Positions 27,106 through 34,811 of a stretch of 64,000 bases of DNA are shown one piece after another (position 1 is the first letter of the stretch; every line of letters starts with the position of its first letter). The translations under genes were made by a program, and so were the position numbers. The notes under the pieces are model-generated. The model did not search any database and was not told where the DNA came from. It worked only from the letters and a program-made list of their open reading frames with translations. The stretch lies in assembly GCA_963709425.1 (NCBI GenBank), contig CAVPWG010000003.1:33627-97626 (forward strand), written 5' to 3'. Origin of the DNA: JAICJC01 sp963709425 (GTDB lineage: Bacteria; Actinomycetota; Thermoleophilia; Gaiellales; JAICJC01).

Positions 27106-27366
27106 CTACGCGGACTGCTCGGCCAGCACGCTGATGTAGCGGCGGCCGTTCTTGCGCGTGAAGGAGACCGTCCCGCCGACCATCGCGAAGACGGTGTCGT
27201 CGCTCCCGAGCCCCGCGCCGTTGCCGGGGTAGAAACGGGTGCCGCGCTGGCGCACGATGATCGAGCCGGCGGTCACCGTCTCGCCCGCGAACACCTTGAC
27301 GCCGAGCCGCTGGGCGTGCGAGTCGCGGCCGTTCTTCGAGGAGCCGAGGCCCTTCTTATGCGCCAT
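27106..27366 (-). CDS. rpmA: 50S ribosomal protein L27
   Basis: This 86-residue L27 starts directly MAHKKGLGSSKNGRDS, without the cleavable N-terminal extension of Firmicutes. The N-terminal tail reaches the peptidyl-transferase centre. GVKVFAGETVTAGSIIVRQRGTRFYPG is the core. Its start overlaps the end of rplU by 11 bases, so translation is coupled. Confidence 0.97.
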   Translation of the reverse strand: MAHKKGLGSSKNGRDSHAQRLGVKVFAGETVTAGSIIVRQRGTRFYPGNGAGLGSDDTVFAMVGGTVSFTRKNGRRYISVLAEQSA

Positions 27367-27889
27367 CGCCGGTGTCCTCCTTGGGCTTCATGGCGCGAGG
27401 CTTTCGCGCCGGCTTCGGCTTGTCGGCGGCTGCCGCCGCCGGCGCCTTGCGGGTCGCAGGCTTCTTGGCGGCGGGCGGCTTCTTGGCCGCCGGCTTTTTG
27501 GCGGCCGGCTTCTTGGCCGGCGCCGCCGCAGCCTTGTCGGCGGGCTTCTCGTCGGCGGCCTTCTTCGCCGGCGCCCGCTTGGGCTTCGACGGCCCGATCG
27601 AGTCGATCTGGATGCGACTCAGCTCCGAGCGGTGCCCGCGCGTCTTCTTGAAACCCCTCTTGGGCTTGAACGTGAAGACCTTGATCTTCTCGCCGCGCAG
27701 GTGCTCGACCACCTGGGCGGTCACGGCGGCGTCGAGCTTCGTGCCGTCGATGACCACCTCGTCGCCGCCGGTCATGAGGACGGGCGGCGTGAACGCCTTG
27801 CCGGGCTCATGCGGCTGCCGGTCGACCAGAAGCGTCTGCCCCTGCTCGACCTTGTACTGCTTGCCGCCGACCTTGATGACCGCGTACAT
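27356..27889 (-). CDS. rplU: 50S ribosomal protein L21 with long Ala/Lys/Pro tail
   Basis: Residues 1-100 are a normal L21 (YAVIKVGGKQYKVEQGQ, KIKVFTFKPKRGFKKTRGHR). From about residue 101 there is a tail of some 75 residues made of AKKPA-type repeats (KPAAKKPAAKKPPAAKKPA), like histone H1 or HU tails. Standard L21 is about 103 residues. Such tails occur in several actinobacterial L21 and L27-operon proteins; the role could be RNA or DNA binding. The stop overlaps rpmA. Confidence 0.95.
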   Translation of the reverse strand: MYAVIKVGGKQYKVEQGQTLLVDRQPHEPGKAFTPPVLMTGGDEVVIDGTKLDAAVTAQVVEHLRGEKIKVFTFKPKRGFKKTRGHRSELSRIQIDSIGPSKPKRAPAKKAADEKPADKAAAAPAKKPAAKKPAAKKPPAAKKPATRKAPAAAAADKPKPARKPRAMKPKEDTGDGA

Positions 27890-27924
27890 GAGCCGCGGAA
27901 TGGTACCAGAGGCCCGGCGCCGCC

Positions 27925-30285
27925 TCAGCTGCCCAGAAGCCTCCCGAGGATGCCGCCGCTCTTCTTCCCGTCGCCCGCCGGAGCAGGCTCGGGCGCTGCC
28001 GCCGGGGCCTCCGCCACGGCCGCTGGAGCGGCCGGCGCAGGCGCGGGATCCTCCGCCTTCGGCTCGGCCGCCTGGGCCTTCGCCGGCGTTCGCCGCCGCC
28101 GTGGCTTGGGCTTGGGTGCGGCGTCAGCAGCCGGCTCCGAGGCTGCCTCGGCGGCCGCGACATCGGACGCCGTGTCGGCGGCGGCTCCGTCGGCCGTGGC
28201 CGCCGTCCCGGCCTTCGAACGGCCGCGGCCGCCGCGCTTTCCGCGCCGCCGCTTGCGTGCGGCGGCCGCCGCCTCGTCGCCACCCTCGGCGGCCTCGTCC
28301 GGGGCCGCCTCCGCGGTCGTGGCGGCCTCGGCCGGCTCCGCGGCCTCGGGCTTGGCCTTGGCGCGGGTTCGGCGCCGGGGCGCCGGCTTCTTGGCCGGCT
28401 GCTCGTCCGCCTCTCCCTTGTCGTCGGCGGCGGCGGCGTCCTTCGCCTTCTCGGGCGTCCGCCGCGTCCGCCGCGGCTTGGTGCGCTGCTCGAGCTCCAG
28501 CCGCTCGCCCACCTCACGCTCCATCTCCGGGAGCTCGTAGGAGTACTCCGGCTCGGGCTCGAGCTGGATCGCCGTCGTCTTCGCGTCGAGCAGAGTCGCG
28601 TACGCGCCGGTTCGGGTGGCACGCTCGATGCGGATGCGGTGCTCCTGGCCGATGTAGCCGATCGCGCCGCCGATGACCACGCCGTAGCCCCCGTTCATCC
28701 TCGCGACGCCGTCGGTGATGTTGTACATGTGCGGCTCGGAGATCTTGATGCGGAGCTCGTCGCCGTCGGCCACGGGCAGGCTGTCGCCGTCGACGTCGGC
28801 CCGCGACCCCTCCCGGATCACGTCGACCTCGGTCAGCGGCATCCGCTCCACCGGCTCGACCGTGAAGAGCTTGCCGGTCTCGCGCTCGAGCTCGAGGATC
28901 TTCGCCCCGCCGGGGCCCGCAAGCTGCGTCGCAACACGTGCGTTCATGCGGACGAGGAACGCGTCTGCGCCCGACGACCGGGCCAGCTTGCGGAGGCGCC
29001 GCTCCGCCTCGACCGACATCGTCTGCTCCGAGAGGACGCGGCCCTCACCGCCGCAGGTCGGGCAGATCCGGGTGAGCGTCTCGCGGATACCCGCCGTGAC
29101 GTTCTGGCGGGTCATCTCGACCAGCCCCAGCGGCGAGATCTCGACCAGGTAGGTCTTCGTGCGGTCGTGCTCGAGCTCCTCCTGGAGCACCTTCAGCACC
29201 TCGCCGCGGTTCTTGGCGACCGCCATGTCGATGAAGTCGATGACGATGATGCCGCCGATGTCGCGCAGCCGGAGCTGGCGCATGACCTCGCGCGCTGCCT
29301 CGATGTTGTTCCTGGTGATCGTGTCCTCGAGCCTGCTCGAGCTGCCGACGAACCGGCCGGTGTTCACGTCGATGACGGTGAAGGCCTCGGCGTAGTCGAA
29401 GATCAGGTAGCCGCCCGAGGGCAGGTCGACCCGCTTGTTCAGGGTGCTCAGGATCGCCTGGTCCACCCCGTGGCGCTCGAACAGCGGCACCGCTTCGGAG
29501 TAGAGCTTGATCCGGTCGACGAACTCCGGCTGCGTGACCCGCACCCAGCCGAGGATCCGGCGGTACTGGCGCTCGGAGTCGACCAGCACCTCCTGCACGT
29601 TTCGCGCCAGCAGGTCGCGGATGACTTTGAGCGAGAGGTCGGCCTCGGCGTGCACGATGCTCGGTGCCTTCTTGGTCTCGGCCGACGAGCTGACCTGGGA
29701 CCAGATGCGGCGCACGAAGCGCAGGTCGCGGTCGAGGTCCTCGGCGGTCGCACCCGCGGCGGCGGTGCGGACGATGACGCCGCCCTCCTCCACCTCGAGC
29801 GCCTTTGCGAGCTTGCGCAGCCGCTCGCGCTCGCCGTCCGGGAGACGCCGGCTGACGCCCGAGCCGGCCTCGCCGTTGGGCGAGAGCACGAGGAAGCGCC
29901 CGGCGATGGAGAGCTCCATCGTCACCCGCGGCCCCTTCGTCCCCATCGAGTCCTTCACAACCTGGACCAGCACCTCCTGGCCCGGCTTCAGGAGCTCGTC
30001 GATCTTGCGGCGGCGGCGGGTGCGGGACGATGTCTCGCCGGGAACCACCACATCGTTCACGTGCAGGAAGCCGTTTCGGGGGAGCCCGAGGTCGACGAAG
30101 GCCGCCTCCATCCCCCGCAGCACGTTGTCGACCTTGGCCTTGTAGATGTTGCCCACCAGCGACCCTTCGCCGCGGCGCTCGATGAGCGCCTCGACCGTTC
30201 GACCCTCCTCGACCACGGCGACGCGTAGCTCGCTCAGGTCGACGGAGATCAGGATCGTCTTGGTGACGTCGGATATCAGTGTCAC
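27925..30285 (-). CDS. rng: Ribonuclease E/G family endoribonuclease
   Basis: This 786-residue single-strand-specific endoribonuclease functions in rRNA processing and mRNA decay. It has an S1 domain (about 38-120; GSLVGNIYKAKVDNVLRGMEA), the catalytic metal Asp residues in FTVIDVNTG and GGIIVIDFIDMA, and the zinc-link CPTCGGEGR that joins protomers. From about residue 560 to the end is an Ala/Glu/Lys/Arg-rich disordered tail with a basic patch (KRRRGKRGGRGR), a likely RNA-binding scaffold arm. It starts with a GTG overlapping the DUF2344 stop by 4 bases. The order rng-rplU-rpmA-obg is widely conserved. Confidence 0.95.
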   Translation of the reverse strand: MTLISDVTKTILISVDLSELRVAVVEEGRTVEALIERRGEGSLVGNIYKAKVDNVLRGMEAAFVDLGLPRNGFLHVNDVVVPGETSSRTRRRRKIDELLKPGQEVLVQVVKDSMGTKGPRVTMELSIAGRFLVLSPNGEAGSGVSRRLPDGERERLRKLAKALEVEEGGVIVRTAAAGATAEDLDRDLRFVRRIWSQVSSSAETKKAPSIVHAEADLSLKVIRDLLARNVQEVLVDSERQYRRILGWVRVTQPEFVDRIKLYSEAVPLFERHGVDQAILSTLNKRVDLPSGGYLIFDYAEAFTVIDVNTGRFVGSSSRLEDTITRNNIEAAREVMRQLRLRDIGGIIVIDFIDMAVAKNRGEVLKVLQEELEHDRTKTYLVEISPLGLVEMTRQNVTAGIRETLTRICPTCGGEGRVLSEQTMSVEAERRLRKLARSSGADAFLVRMNARVATQLAGPGGAKILELERETGKLFTVEPVERMPLTEVDVIREGSRADVDGDSLPVADGDELRIKISEPHMYNITDGVARMNGGYGVVIGGAIGYIGQEHRIRIERATRTGAYATLLDAKTTAIQLEPEPEYSYELPEMEREVGERLELEQRTKPRRTRRTPEKAKDAAAADDKGEADEQPAKKPAPRRRTRAKAKPEAAEPAEAATTAEAAPDEAAEGGDEAAAAARKRRRGKRGGRGRSKAGTAATADGAAADTASDVAAAEAASEPAADAAPKPKPRRRRTPAKAQAAEPKAEDPAPAPAAPAAVAEAPAAAPEPAPAGDGKKSGGILGRLLGS

Positions 30286-30926
30286 GTTTCTACTCCTACA
30301 GGCTCCCGCAGGCGGATCGCCGTGCGTATGAGCCGTTCGATTGTCGGGGTCGCGCCCACCAGGGCGGCGACCGCTTGTGTCAGTTCCTCGGGCCGGGCCG
30401 TGCCCGCGTCGGTCACGGCCAGCTCCATCTCGAGCGCGCCCGGCTCATGGGTGAGCGCGGTGCAGAAGCGGCGTACGTCGACGCGCTTCGATGCCTTGTT
30501 GGGCGCCGTGCGCACGACCTCGCACGTCTCCGCCTCCGCGAACTTCGCCAGGGCGGCGTCCCAGTCGATCTCGTCGGCGACCTCGACGCGGTAGGTCACA
30601 GCGTCGACGCGCGATGCCGCCGGCCGGCCGGTCGCCGGCTCCACCGAGACGACGGTCATGCCCATCGGGAGGTGGTTCGCCAGCCGCTCTCCCACGTCGA
30701 GCGGCTCGTGGTCGCCCCGAAGCTCGACGTCGGCGACGTCGGCCAGCGTCTCGACACCGACCGCCCGCGGGAGGGCGAGCGAGATGACGGGGCGAGGCTT
30801 CATGCCCTTCGAGAGGGCGATGTCGAGCCCGGCACGCCTAAGCGCGCCGAGCAGCGTGTCGACGGTTTCCAGGTGCGACAGGAAGCGCGCCCGTCCGCCG
30901 ACCGCGAAGGTGATTCGGTATGTCAA
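30282..30926 (-). CDS. TIGR03936/DUF2344 radical SAM-associated protein
   Basis: This 214-residue DUF2344 protein is recognised by YRITFAVGGRARFLSHLETV, ALRRAGLDIALSKGMKPRP and DVELRG. DUF2344 is often found next to, or fused with, the TIGR03960 radical SAM protein, which here lies 54 bases upstream. Gene neighbourhoods with RNase G and L21 are typical. The pair is presumed to modify RNA or a ribosomal component, which is unproven. Its stop overlaps the rng start. Confidence 0.88.
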   Translation of the reverse strand: MTYRITFAVGGRARFLSHLETVDTLLGALRRAGLDIALSKGMKPRPVISLALPRAVGVETLADVADVELRGDHEPLDVGERLANHLPMGMTVVSVEPATGRPAASRVDAVTYRVEVADEIDWDAALAKFAEAETCEVVRTAPNKASKRVDVRRFCTALTHEPGALEMELAVTDAGTARPEELTQAVAALVGATPTIERLIRTAIRLREPVGVET

Positions 30927-30958
30927 CGATGTGTCTCAATTCTCTCAACCGGTCCGTA

Positions 30959-30973
30959 CGGGGACTGTCCCCG
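30959..30973. repeat. Short intergenic palindrome CGGGGACTGTCCCCG
   Basis: This perfect 15-base inverted repeat with one central base lies between the radical SAM gene and the DUF2344 gene. It could form a small hairpin that tunes expression inside the operon. It resembles the palindromes at 1599 and 41274-41393. Confidence 0.5.
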
Positions 30974-30980
30974 CCCCGGA

Positions 30981-32744
30981 TCAGTGCACCAACTTGTTGC
31001 GGACGGGGCCGAAGCATGCGCCGCAGTCGGCACAGCCGTCCCAGCGGCAGTCGCCCGTGGCCACCTCGGCCCGGCTCTGCCACCACTCGTCCAGCAGGAA
31101 CTCCTTGGAGACGCCCGAGCGCACGTGATCCCACGGCAGCTCGTCCCACTCTCCGTATTCACGGGTGGCGACATCGTCGATCGTCGTCCCCGCCTCCGCG
31201 AACGCCGCCTCCCAGGCGGCCTCCGCGAACATCTCAGTCCACGCGTCGAACCGCGCGCCTGCCCGCCAGGCGCGCTCGACCACGTCCGCCAGCTCCTCGC
31301 CGCCGCGGGCCAGCGCGCCCTCGAGCATCGACGTCCGCACGTCGTGGAGCGAGAGCCTGATCTGGCGCGTGGGCATCGCCCGGCGCATGTAGCTCTGCTT
31401 CGCGACGAGCTGATCGCGGCTCGACATGCCCTCCCACTGGAACGGCGTGTGCGGCTTCGGCACGAAGTTCGAGGCGCTGACGTGCACCGAGAAGCGACCG
31501 CCTCCCAGCACGCGCCGGCCGATCCCGCGCGCCTTGACGCCGAGGTCGACGATGCCCTGCACCTCGTCGTGCGTCTCGCGCGGCAGGCCGATCATGAAGT
31601 ACATCTTGAGGCTCGTGTACCCCGCCTTGAACGCCGCTTCGATCGCGTTCTCGATCATCTCGTCGGTGATCGTCTTGCAGATGATGTCGCGCATCCGCTG
31701 CGTCGCAGCCTCCGGGGCGAGCGTGATCGAGCTCTGGCGCGCGTTGGCCGCCGCCGTCATCGCCACCGGCCCCGTGTCGACCCTGTTCGAGGGCAGGGAC
31801 AGGTGCAGGTCGGGCATGCGCTCCTTGACGCCCTCGATGGCCGGCACGACGTCGGTGTAGTCGCTCGTCGCGAGCGACGTCAGCGAGAGCTCGTCGTAGC
31901 CGGTGCAGCGAAGCTGCGCCAGGCCGGCCTCGATCACCTGGTCGGCGGGCCGCTCGCGCACCGGCCGGTACCACGTCCCGGCGTGGCAGAACCGGCAGCC
32001 GCGCGTACACCCGCGCATGACCTCGACCGAGGCCCGCGAGAAGATGGCCGATGAATACGGGACGACGACCTCGATCGGCTGCGTCTCGATCCCGAACTCG
32101 TGGTGGATGGCGCGGCGCACCTCCCGGCGGCCGCGCTCGGGCAGGTAGAGGTAGGGGTTCTCGGCCAGCGCGGCGAGCCTGGCGGCCCTGCCGGCCGTGA
32201 CAGAGATCACGTCGAGCACGTCCTCGAACGCCTCCTCCGACTCGCCCATGAAGAACGCATCGAAGAAGGGCGTGAGCGGAGCGGGGTTCGACGCCGACGG
32301 GCCGCCGGCCACGACGATCGGGTCGCCCTCGCCGCGGTCGGCCGCCCGGAGCGGGATCCCGGCCAGGTCGAGCACCTCGAGCACGTTGGAGTACGTCAGC
32401 TCGGCCTGGAGCGTGATCCCGAGCAGGTCGACCTCGCTGACCGGCCGCCACGTCTCGAGCGTGAAGAGCGGCAGCCCCTCGCGTCGCATCGCATCGGCCA
32501 TGTCGGGCCACGGGCAGTACACGCGCTCGGCGGCCATCGCCGGCCGCGCGTTCACCTGCTGATACAGGATCTGGAGGGCCTGATTGGAGATCCCGACCTC
32601 GTAGGCGTCCGGGTAGCAGAGCGCGACCACCGCGGTCGCCCGCGGCTTCTGCACTTGGTTGGCCTCGCCTCCGATGTATCGGGACGGCTTCTGGACCGTC
32701 TCCAGAACGGACTCGATCCTCCGCTCGAGAGCGGCTTGCGTCAT
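30981..32744 (-). CDS. TIGR03960 family B12-binding-type radical SAM protein
   Basis: The 587-residue product has an N-terminal cobalamin-binding-like Rossmann region (AVVALCYPDAYEVGISNQALQILYQ) and a radical SAM core. The 4Fe-4S motif is CTRGCRFCHAG (CxxxCxxC). The C-terminus has a further Cys cluster (CRWDGCADCGACFG) that may bind a second iron-sulfur centre. It works with the adjacent DUF2344 protein in an uncharacterised modification. TAGCAT 7 bases before the ATG suggests a leaderless mRNA starting a sub-operon into DUF2344 and rng. Confidence 0.9.
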   Translation of the reverse strand: MTQAALERRIESVLETVQKPSRYIGGEANQVQKPRATAVVALCYPDAYEVGISNQALQILYQQVNARPAMAAERVYCPWPDMADAMRREGLPLFTLETWRPVSEVDLLGITLQAELTYSNVLEVLDLAGIPLRAADRGEGDPIVVAGGPSASNPAPLTPFFDAFFMGESEEAFEDVLDVISVTAGRAARLAALAENPYLYLPERGRREVRRAIHHEFGIETQPIEVVVPYSSAIFSRASVEVMRGCTRGCRFCHAGTWYRPVRERPADQVIEAGLAQLRCTGYDELSLTSLATSDYTDVVPAIEGVKERMPDLHLSLPSNRVDTGPVAMTAAANARQSSITLAPEAATQRMRDIICKTITDEMIENAIEAAFKAGYTSLKMYFMIGLPRETHDEVQGIVDLGVKARGIGRRVLGGGRFSVHVSASNFVPKPHTPFQWEGMSSRDQLVAKQSYMRRAMPTRQIRLSLHDVRTSMLEGALARGGEELADVVERAWRAGARFDAWTEMFAEAAWEAAFAEAGTTIDDVATREYGEWDELPWDHVRSGVSKEFLLDEWWQSRAEVATGDCRWDGCADCGACFGPVRNKLVH

Positions 32745-32751
32745 GTACCGG

Positions 32752-32757
32752 ATGCTA
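32752..32757 (-). promoter_or_regulatory. Leaderless -10 box of the radical SAM gene
   Basis: TAGCAT on the minus strand is followed by 7 bases and then the ATG at 32744, with no ribosome binding site. Confidence 0.5.
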
Positions 32758-32787
32758 GCCGACCCGAGGGCCGCGACCCGCCCGCGG

Positions 32788-33681
32788 CTAGCTTCGAAGC
32801 CGCTCCGCGGCCGTCCGCAGCTTCGTCAGGTCGGCCGGTGCGCCGCGGGAGAAGTACTCGTCGGCTGCCCGTCCCAGGGCCTGCGTGCCCCCGAAGGCGA
32901 TGCTGCCCTGAAGCGCCCAGCCGGCGACGGGCACGAGGTCGAGCAGCTCGCGGGCGACGGTCCTCATCCCGTAGCCCGCCCCGAGCACGCCCACCAGCTC
33001 GACGGCCCGGTCCGGCGAGAGCTCGACGCCGTGGCACACGCCGATCTGGAGCACCAGCCGGAGCTGCACGGTCGTGAGCTGGGGGCGATCGGCGCCGGGG
33101 GCCCAGGTGGCGGTCGCGACGAAGCCGTTCCGCCGTGAGGCGGTGTGGATCAGCTGCTCGACGACGTACGGCCGCAGCGCCGGCAGGCGCGCCGCAAGGC
33201 TCGGGCCCGCGTTCCCGGAACGCTCGGCCAGAACCCGCATCGCCTTCCGGAGCGGAAACCTGCCGCGTTTCGACGGGAGCACCGACATCGGGCTAACGCC
33301 GGGCACGCGCGCCGCCTCGAGCAGGGCGTCGTCGGGCAGGTCGACCCCCTCGAGGACGGCCAGCAGCGGCCGGCCGGCGGCGCCGACGACCTCGAGGTCG
33401 GCCCGGGTGCCGTCGTCGAGCGACGCCACAACCTGGGCGCCGTAGACGACGACCGCCGCCCGGCCGAGTGACCCCGCGTCGTCGGGCCGCAGGCGGCGGG
33501 CGGCGAAGACATCGACCGCGCTCGTGTCCGTGCCCGGAGCGTCGAGGAGCGCCTCCCGCAGCTCCTCGAGCGGCGCCGTGCTGCCGCACATCCGAAGCGG
33601 GCCGCGAACGTCGCCCTCGGCGCGCACGTCGCGGACGGCCCGCATGGCCATGGTCGCCGAGGCGACCCCCGGCTTTCTCAC
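32788..33681 (-). CDS. DUF697-like membrane-associated protein
   Basis: This is a protein of about 297 residues. The N-terminal part resembles a degenerate GTPase-like or regulatory domain without a P-loop (AAVVVYGAQVVASLDDGTRAD). The C-terminal 120 residues resemble DUF697/YcjF (LTTVQLRLVLQIGVCHGVEL, ELVGVLGAGYGMRTVARELL, GWALQGSIAFGGTQALG). The GTG at 33681 overlaps the rodA stop (GTGA), so coupling is likely; internal ATGs at 33651 and 33645 are alternatives. Its place at the end of the mre-rod cluster hints at a cell-envelope role, but function is unknown. Confidence 0.65.
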   Translation of the reverse strand: MRKPGVASATMAMRAVRDVRAEGDVRGPLRMCGSTAPLEELREALLDAPGTDTSAVDVFAARRLRPDDAGSLGRAAVVVYGAQVVASLDDGTRADLEVVGAAGRPLLAVLEGVDLPDDALLEAARVPGVSPMSVLPSKRGRFPLRKAMRVLAERSGNAGPSLAARLPALRPYVVEQLIHTASRRNGFVATATWAPGADRPQLTTVQLRLVLQIGVCHGVELSPDRAVELVGVLGAGYGMRTVARELLDLVPVAGWALQGSIAFGGTQALGRAADEYFSRGAPADLTKLRTAAERLRS

Positions 33682-34811
33682 GCGACGGCCAGCCGCGGCT
33701 CGTCGGCGCTCTGCGCGTGCACGTGGATCGCTTGCAGCACACCGATCGCGAGCAGGTTCGTGAGCGTGTGCGAGCCGCCGAAGCTCATGAACGGCAGCGG
33801 GATGCCGGTGATCGGTGCGAGGCCGATGGTCATGCCGATGTTGATGGTGATCTGGAAGAGCAGCATCGACACTACCCCCGCGGCAACCAGGCTGCCGAAC
33901 GTCGAACGCGACTTCGTGATCACCTTGAGGCCGCGCCACAGAAGCAGCGCGTAGAGCGCGATCAGCCAGGCGGCGCCGACGAACCCGCGCTCCTCGCCGA
34001 CCACGGCGAACACGAAGTCCGTGGCGTGCTCGGGCAGGTACCCGAAGAGCGTCTGGGTTGCGTTCTTGACGCCGGTGCCGCCGACCCCGCCGTGGCTCAC
34101 GGCCACGATCGACGCCCTGAGGTTGTAGCCGTTCTGCTGCGGGTCGAGCCGGTCGGGATGCAGGAACGCCGTGATGCGGTCGACCTGATAGCTCTGGAGC
34201 ACGTGGATCCCGGCGCCCGGCAGGATCGAGAAGATCAGCGCAAGCGTGACCGCGCCGGTCAGGATCATCCACACGAAGTGCCGCCACGGCACGCCGTAGA
34301 CGAACAGCATGCCCATCAGCATCGCGGCGAGCACGAGCGCCGTGCCGAAGTCGGGCTCGCGGAAGACGAGGATCGCCGGCAGCCCGATGTAGCCCAGCGC
34401 GAGCAGGGTCAGCCGTCCAGGCGAGGTGATGCCGCGGCGCGATGCGAGCAGGGCAGCGAGGCCGACGATCAGGAGGAGCTTCGAGAACTCCGATGGCTGG
34501 AACTGGAAGCCGGCGAAGGTGATCCAGCGGGCGGCGCCGTTCACCGTGTGACCGGCGGCGAGCACGACGGCCACGCTCGCGAGGACGAACAGGTAGAGCG
34601 GCCAGTGCACCCGCCGCATCCAGCTCGGCGGGATCGCGGCGACGACGAGCATCCCGACGACGCCGATCCCGACGTAGACGAGCTGGTGGCCGTACATGTT
34701 GCCGGGGTCGTTCCGGGTCGCGTTCTTCATGATCCAGAGCCCGAACGCCGAGATCGAGAGCACGGTCGCGAGCATCAGGTAGTCCAGGTGGCGAACGTAG
34801 TGCTTGATCAC
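33678..34811 (-). CDS. rodA: RodA peptidoglycan glycosyltransferase (SEDS)
   Basis: RodA polymerises lipid II in the elongation machinery. The 377-residue protein has about ten membrane segments and SEDS signatures: AARWITFAGFQFQPSEFSKL, GYNLRASIVAVSHGGVGGTG, FLPEHATDFVFAVVGEE-like (YLPEHATDFVFAVVGEERG) and ITGIPLPFMSFGGS. The start is the GTG at 34811, overlapping the mrdA stop (GTGA). Adjacency to mrdA fits its partnership with PBP2. Confidence 0.95.
   Translation of the reverse strand: MIKHYVRHLDYLMLATVLSISAFGLWIMKNATRNDPGNMYGHQLVYVGIGVVGMLVVAAIPPSWMRRVHWPLYLFVLASVAVVLAAGHTVNGAARWITFAGFQFQPSEFSKLLLIVGLAALLASRRGITSPGRLTLLALGYIGLPAILVFREPDFGTALVLAAMLMGMLFVYGVPWRHFVWMILTGAVTLALIFSILPGAGIHVLQSYQVDRITAFLHPDRLDPQQNGYNLRASIVAVSHGGVGGTGVKNATQTLFGYLPEHATDFVFAVVGEERGFVGAAWLIALYALLLWRGLKVITKSRSTFGSLVAAGVVSMLLFQITINIGMTIGLAPITGIPLPFMSFGGSHTLTNLLAIGVLQAIHVHAQSADEPRLAVA

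Noticed and set aside
28639..30228. Plus-strand open frame of 529 residues opposite the RNase E/G gene
   Set aside because: Composition (Leu/Asp/His/Arg repeats) mirrors the codons of the real minus-strand gene; no start signals or domain.
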